Below, piece by piece: positions 61,137 through 64,000 of a DNA stretch of 64,000 bases (its first letter is position 1; each line of letters begins with the position of its first letter). Source of the stretch: Novosphingobium lentum NBRC 107847. GTDB lineage: Bacteria > Pseudomonadota > Alphaproteobacteria > Sphingomonadales > Sphingomonadaceae. The stretch is from contig NZ_BCTW01000019.1 in assembly GCF_001590965.1 (NCBI RefSeq), positions 1 through 64,000 on the forward strand. The letters are read 5' to 3'. Position numbers and translations under genes: made by a program. The notes under the pieces are model-generated. The model was not told the origin of the DNA. It worked only from the letters and a program-made list of their open reading frames with translations, and did no database searches.

Positions 61137-62252
61137 TCAAACCTCGAGAGTGAAAGCGCAGTTGGTCTGCATCGCAACACCGCCAGTGCCGTGGACAAGT
61201 GCCTTTGCCGGACCCGCCAGCCCTGCGCGAGCCGGCGCGGCGAGCTGCTTCGCCGCTTCGGCCAGGCGCACCAAGCCCGTCGCCATGATCGGATCGGCGG
61301 GCAACGCACCGCCGGAGCGGTTCACCTTGTCGTCCATCGCGGCGTCGATCCCCCTGCCCGCAGCGGCAAGCCCCAGACCTTCGAGCGTCAGCAGTTCGCC
61401 GATCACCGAGCTTCCGCTGATTTCGACCACATCGGCTGCGGCTCCGCTGGCCCACCCGGCCTTGCCGCACGCCATGGCTGCGGCCTTTTCGACCGAGTCC
61501 AGCCGATTGACGCTACGTGCGGCAAAGCTGTGCGTTTCCAGACTGGTGCCCATGCCGGTGACGTAGACCGGCGGACGACCGCTGCGGCGGGCAATGTCGC
61601 CATCGCACAGCAGCACCGCGACCGCGCCGTCGACCGGCCGCGAGATCATCAAGTTTGTGAGCGGCAGCGCCGCCTCGCCCGAACCGAGCACGGCGTCTGC
61701 ATCGGGCGCCTTGCCCATCGCCACCTTGTCGTTCGCCGCAGCCGCTGCCCAGCGGCGTGCGACCACATCGGCAAGCGCGCGATCGGTGATGCCGTGCGCG
61801 GCGAGATAACGCTGTGCCTGAATGCCCAGCGCCGCCTTCTGGCCGAACCCGACCGGGCGCTGGTAGAACGGATCGACCATCGACGACCAGTAAAGGTCGA
61901 CGTCCGATTCCGACGGCTTGGAATAGGCGACGATCAACCCGACCGACGAGGCGCCCGAACGGATCTTGTTCACGCCATACAGCGCGGCCCACAACCCGTC
62001 CTCCTCGACCCGCGCCTCTTCCTTGTGGTGCGCGCCCAGCGCGCCGAGGAAGCCGCAGTTCGAAATCGACCGGCCATCGAGCACGTCGCTACCCGAATCG
62101 ATCACGAAATCGACGTCGTCGAGCGTGAGACCGGTGCCCTTGAACACATTGCCGACCACCGCCGAGATCAGGTCGATATGCTGCGCATCATTCCACGCGG
62201 GACGTAATTGCGTCTGCGCGGAGGCCAGCACCGCCACCTGACTATAACCCAT
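61137..62252 (-). CDS. Thiolase-like protein without catalytic cysteines
   Basis: 371 aa from ATG 62252 (MGYSQVAVLASAQTQLRPAW); ATG 62282 is an alternative. Degenerate thiolase fold: the usual nucleophile position is in EDGLWAALYG with no Cys, and the C-terminal loop is NRSGGALPADPIMATGLVRL, where Cys is replaced by Ala. The end VHGTGGVAMQTNCAFTLEV is typical of thiolases. Probably the non-catalytic partner of the next protein in a heteromer. First gene of the ten-gene operon. Confidence 0.85.
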   Translation of the reverse strand: MGYSQVAVLASAQTQLRPAWNDAQHIDLISAVVGNVFKGTGLTLDDVDFVIDSGSDVLDGRSISNCGFLGALGAHHKEEARVEEDGLWAALYGVNKIRSGASSVGLIVAYSKPSESDVDLYWSSMVDPFYQRPVGFGQKAALGIQAQRYLAAHGITDRALADVVARRWAAAAANDKVAMGKAPDADAVLGSGEAALPLTNLMISRPVDGAVAVLLCDGDIARRSGRPPVYVTGMGTSLETHSFAARSVNRLDSVEKAAAMACGKAGWASGAAADVVEISGSSVIGELLTLEGLGLAAAGRGIDAAMDDKVNRSGGALPADPIMATGLVRLAEAAKQLAAPARAGLAGPAKALVHGTGGVAMQTNCAFTLEV

Positions 62253-62357
62253 CAGAAACCCCGCTCCAGCGATCCCGAACATCCGACCAGCGACATCGCG
62301 ATCCGATTCAACACTCCATCGACACTAGGTCCATGGAATTCGACCTGTCAAAGAAAA

Positions 62358-62374
62358 TTCGACAGTTTGTCGGA
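62358..62374. promoter_or_regulatory. Cluster operator motif YCGA-N7-TCGGA (site 5)
   Basis: TTCGACAGTTTGTCGGA, followed by AAA. It is a near-perfect 17-bp palindrome (14 of 16 arm positions pair). It lies between the ten-gene operon (start 62252) and the amidohydrolase gene (start 62505). A leftward TTGACA box (62346-62351) with TAGTGT 18 bp on may be the operon promoter. Confidence 0.65.
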
Positions 62375-62504
62375 AAATTGTTCGCGAGTGTTATGACGCT
62401 GGTTTATGGCTCGCTCCGCCGTTAGCATAGTACATCCGGCGTTTCGGGACCGGGGTCAGACCCGAATCATAATCGGATCGACCGGTAAACGGAGAGGGAT
62501 CTGC

Positions 62505-63563
62505 ATGGCACTCGACGTCACCGGGCGGTATCGCTACCCGTCGCCCGATCAGCGCTGGCTGGACCAGCGCACCGAGGATGTGATCGACCCCGACCAGCCG
62601 ATCATCGACCCGCACCATCATCTGTGGGTGCAGGATGGCGCACCCTACCTGCTCGACCAGATCCGCGCCGATACCGAAGACGGCCACCGCATCGTCGCGA
62701 CCGTGTTTGTCGAGGCGCACTACGGCTATTCCGGCGATGGCCCGGCACACCTCGCCCCGGTGGGTGAAACCGCCAAAGTCGCCGCCATCGCCGCCGACGG
62801 CCGAAAGCACAGGGCAGCCGCGCGCATCGCCGAAGCGATCGTCGCGCGTGCCGACCTGACCCTGGGCGACCGGGTGCGCGACGTCCTCGATGCCCATGCG
62901 CTCGCCGCCGGTGGTGCGTTGCGCGGCATCCGCCACAGCGTGTCGAACGACCCCGCCTTTCCCGACGGCATCGTCGTGCGCCCCGCCCCCGCCGGATTGC
63001 TGGGCGATGCCCGCTATCGCGAAGGCCTGCGCGCCCTCGCCGCCGCCGGGCTGAGCTACGACGCGATGCTTTATTCAGGACAGATCGGCGAGTTGACCGC
63101 GATGGCGCGCGCGCTGCCCGATCTCGCCATCGTGCTCGATCACGTGGGGTGCGTGCTGGGCGTCGGTCCTTACGAACATGCCGCGCCGGAACAGTTCGCC
63201 CGCTGGCGCCGCGACATGGTCGAGCTGGCGGCCTGCCCCAATGTCGGCGTGAAAGTCGGCGGGTTCGGCATGATCATCACCGGCGCGCGCTGGCACGAAG
63301 CGGCGCTGCCACCCACCTCGCAAATGCTCGCCGACAGCTGGCGGCCATGGGTCGAAAGCTGCATCGAACTGTTCGGCGCCAGACGCTGCATGTTCGAAAG
63401 CAATTTCCCGGTCGACAAGGCGATGGTGTCGTACCGCACGCTGTGGAACGCGTTCAAGCGACTGGCCCGTCAGGCCAGCGATGACGAACGCCACGCGCTG
63501 TTTGCCGGTACCGCGGCGCGGACCTATCGCATCACCGATCCCGCGCCCGGACTGCGGCCATGA
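62505..63563 (+). CDS. Amidohydrolase family protein (metal-dependent, TIM barrel)
   Basis: 352 aa; ATG 62505 with GGAGAGGG upstream. Amidohydrolase-2 type: IIDPHHHLWVQDGAPYLLDQ (metal-binding HxH at about 37-39), VATVFVEAHYGYSG, LAIVLDHVGCVLGV, CMFESNFPVDKAMVSYRTLW. Relatives include lactonases, muconolactone hydrolases and decarboxylases. Lactone opening would fit this cluster. The next ligase gene overlaps its stop (ATGA). Confidence 0.88.
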   Translation: MALDVTGRYRYPSPDQRWLDQRTEDVIDPDQPIIDPHHHLWVQDGAPYLLDQIRADTEDGHRIVATVFVEAHYGYSGDGPAHLAPVGETAKVAAIAADGRKHRAAARIAEAIVARADLTLGDRVRDVLDAHALAAGGALRGIRHSVSNDPAFPDGIVVRPAPAGLLGDARYREGLRALAAAGLSYDAMLYSGQIGELTAMARALPDLAIVLDHVGCVLGVGPYEHAAPEQFARWRRDMVELAACPNVGVKVGGFGMIITGARWHEAALPPTSQMLADSWRPWVESCIELFGARRCMFESNFPVDKAMVSYRTLWNAFKRLARQASDDERHALFAGTAARTYRITDPAPGLRP

Positions 63564-64000
63564 CCAACCGTGTCACCGGCCTGCTGCGCCAGGCGCGCGA
63601 ACGGCCCGATGCCACCGCGATCATCGACCACGGCCGGCCCATCGCCTTTGCCGAGTTGGCCGAACGGGTGTTGGCGGCGGCAGGGGGACTAGCCGCGTTC
63701 GGCATTGTGAAAGGTTCGCGGGTCGGGCTGATGATGCCGACCCAGCCGGAATTCATCGTGGTCCAGCAGGCGCTGTTCCTGCTCGGCGCGGTGGTTTCGC
63801 CGCTCAACGTGTTCTACCGGTCCGGCGAAGTGGCGCACGCCGTGAACAGCTGCGAACTGCAGTTCGTCGTCATCGCCGACGCCTTGTGCGATCGGCTGGC
63901 ATTGGCTGATCGGGCAGCGATGCCGTCGCTCGTGGCGGTGATCGTCGCCGATGCCGCTGGCCCGCCGGCGGGGTTCGTCGCGCTGGCGGATGCTTGCGCG
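63560..64000 (+). CDS. AMP-dependent acyl-CoA ligase, N-terminal part
   Basis: 147 codons visible; the gene runs off the window. It starts MTNRVTGLLRQARERPDATA and has the typical N-terminal blocks of adenylate-forming enzymes (VKGSRVGLMMPTQPEFIVVQ, QALFLLGAVVSPLNVFYRSG). Catalytic motifs lie beyond the end. It overlaps the amidohydrolase stop, so both are co-expressed. A second CoA ligase for the pathway. Confidence 0.85.
   Translation, partial: MTNRVTGLLRQARERPDATAIIDHGRPIAFAELAERVLAAAGGLAAFGIVKGSRVGLMMPTQPEFIVVQQALFLLGAVVSPLNVFYRSGEVAHAVNSCELQFVVIADALCDRLALADRAAMPSLVAVIVADAAGPPAGFVALADACA

Overview
The window is GC-rich, has no phage or insertion-sequence genes, and looks like the chromosome of a Sphingomonadales alphaproteobacterium (Novosphingobium/Sphingobium/Sphingomonas-like). 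The grounds are the protein families, the split glycyl-tRNA synthetase next to pyruvate phosphate dikinase, the mreBCD-mrdA-rodA cell-shape operon, and many short inverted repeats with cores such as CTGAGCTTGTCGAAGG and CCTCCCCATCGC that are typical of sphingomonad intergenic DNA. The genus is inference.

Region 1 (1-25.8 kb) is mostly housekeeping: an RcnB-type tail, a MerR regulator with a long acyl-CoA dehydrogenase, hisI, a ComF phosphoribosyltransferase, a methyltransferase, ppdK, glyS/glyQ, two TraB/GumN proteins, rplY, pth, a GIY-YIG protein, ychF, a MaoC-type protein, mutL with a lipoprotein, mreB, mreC, mreD, mrdA, rodA and tRNA-Lys. Repeats sit in many gaps. One lies in frame inside glyS, one supplies the end of the GIY-YIG protein, and one borders the pth start.

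Region 2 (25.9-27.1 kb) is a RES/Xre-type toxin-antitoxin pair directly after tRNA-Lys.

Region 3 (27.2 kb to the end) is a catabolic supercluster. Its left and middle parts hold two luciferase-like flavin monooxygenases, a limonene-epoxide-hydrolase-like protein, a Baeyer-Villiger-type monooxygenase with an HSL-type (possibly lactone) hydrolase, alcohol and aldehyde dehydrogenases, three SDRs, a CoA-transferase, an enoyl-CoA hydratase, a PQQ quinohemoprotein with a separate cytochrome c, and a TetR regulator. The right part is a ten-gene leftward operon (62252 to 51633): two thiolase-fold proteins, a DUF35 OB-fold protein, a metallo-beta-lactamase-fold hydrolase, an enoyl-CoA hydratase, two acyl-CoA dehydrogenases, a CoA ligase, a biotin carrier and a carboxyltransferase-like protein. 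The only biotin carboxylase, a second biotin carrier and a carrier-like protein without the biotin lysine lie about 23 kb away at 27.3-29.5 kb. The overall logic (oxygenation, epoxide hydrolysis, ketone to lactone to acid, CoA activation, beta-oxidation, retro-aldol or thiolytic cleavage) resembles breakdown of a cyclic terpenoid or similar alicyclic compound. The substrate cannot be read from sequence.

The most interesting observations are these. (i) A shared palindromic motif, YCGA-N7-TCGGA, occurs with identical spacing in all five main promoter regions of the catabolic cluster, which suggests one regulon, perhaps controlled by the TetR protein at 50858-51625. (ii) The carboxyltransferase-like protein has lost two of the expected metal ligands. 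(iii) Both thiolase-fold proteins lack the nucleophilic cysteine.
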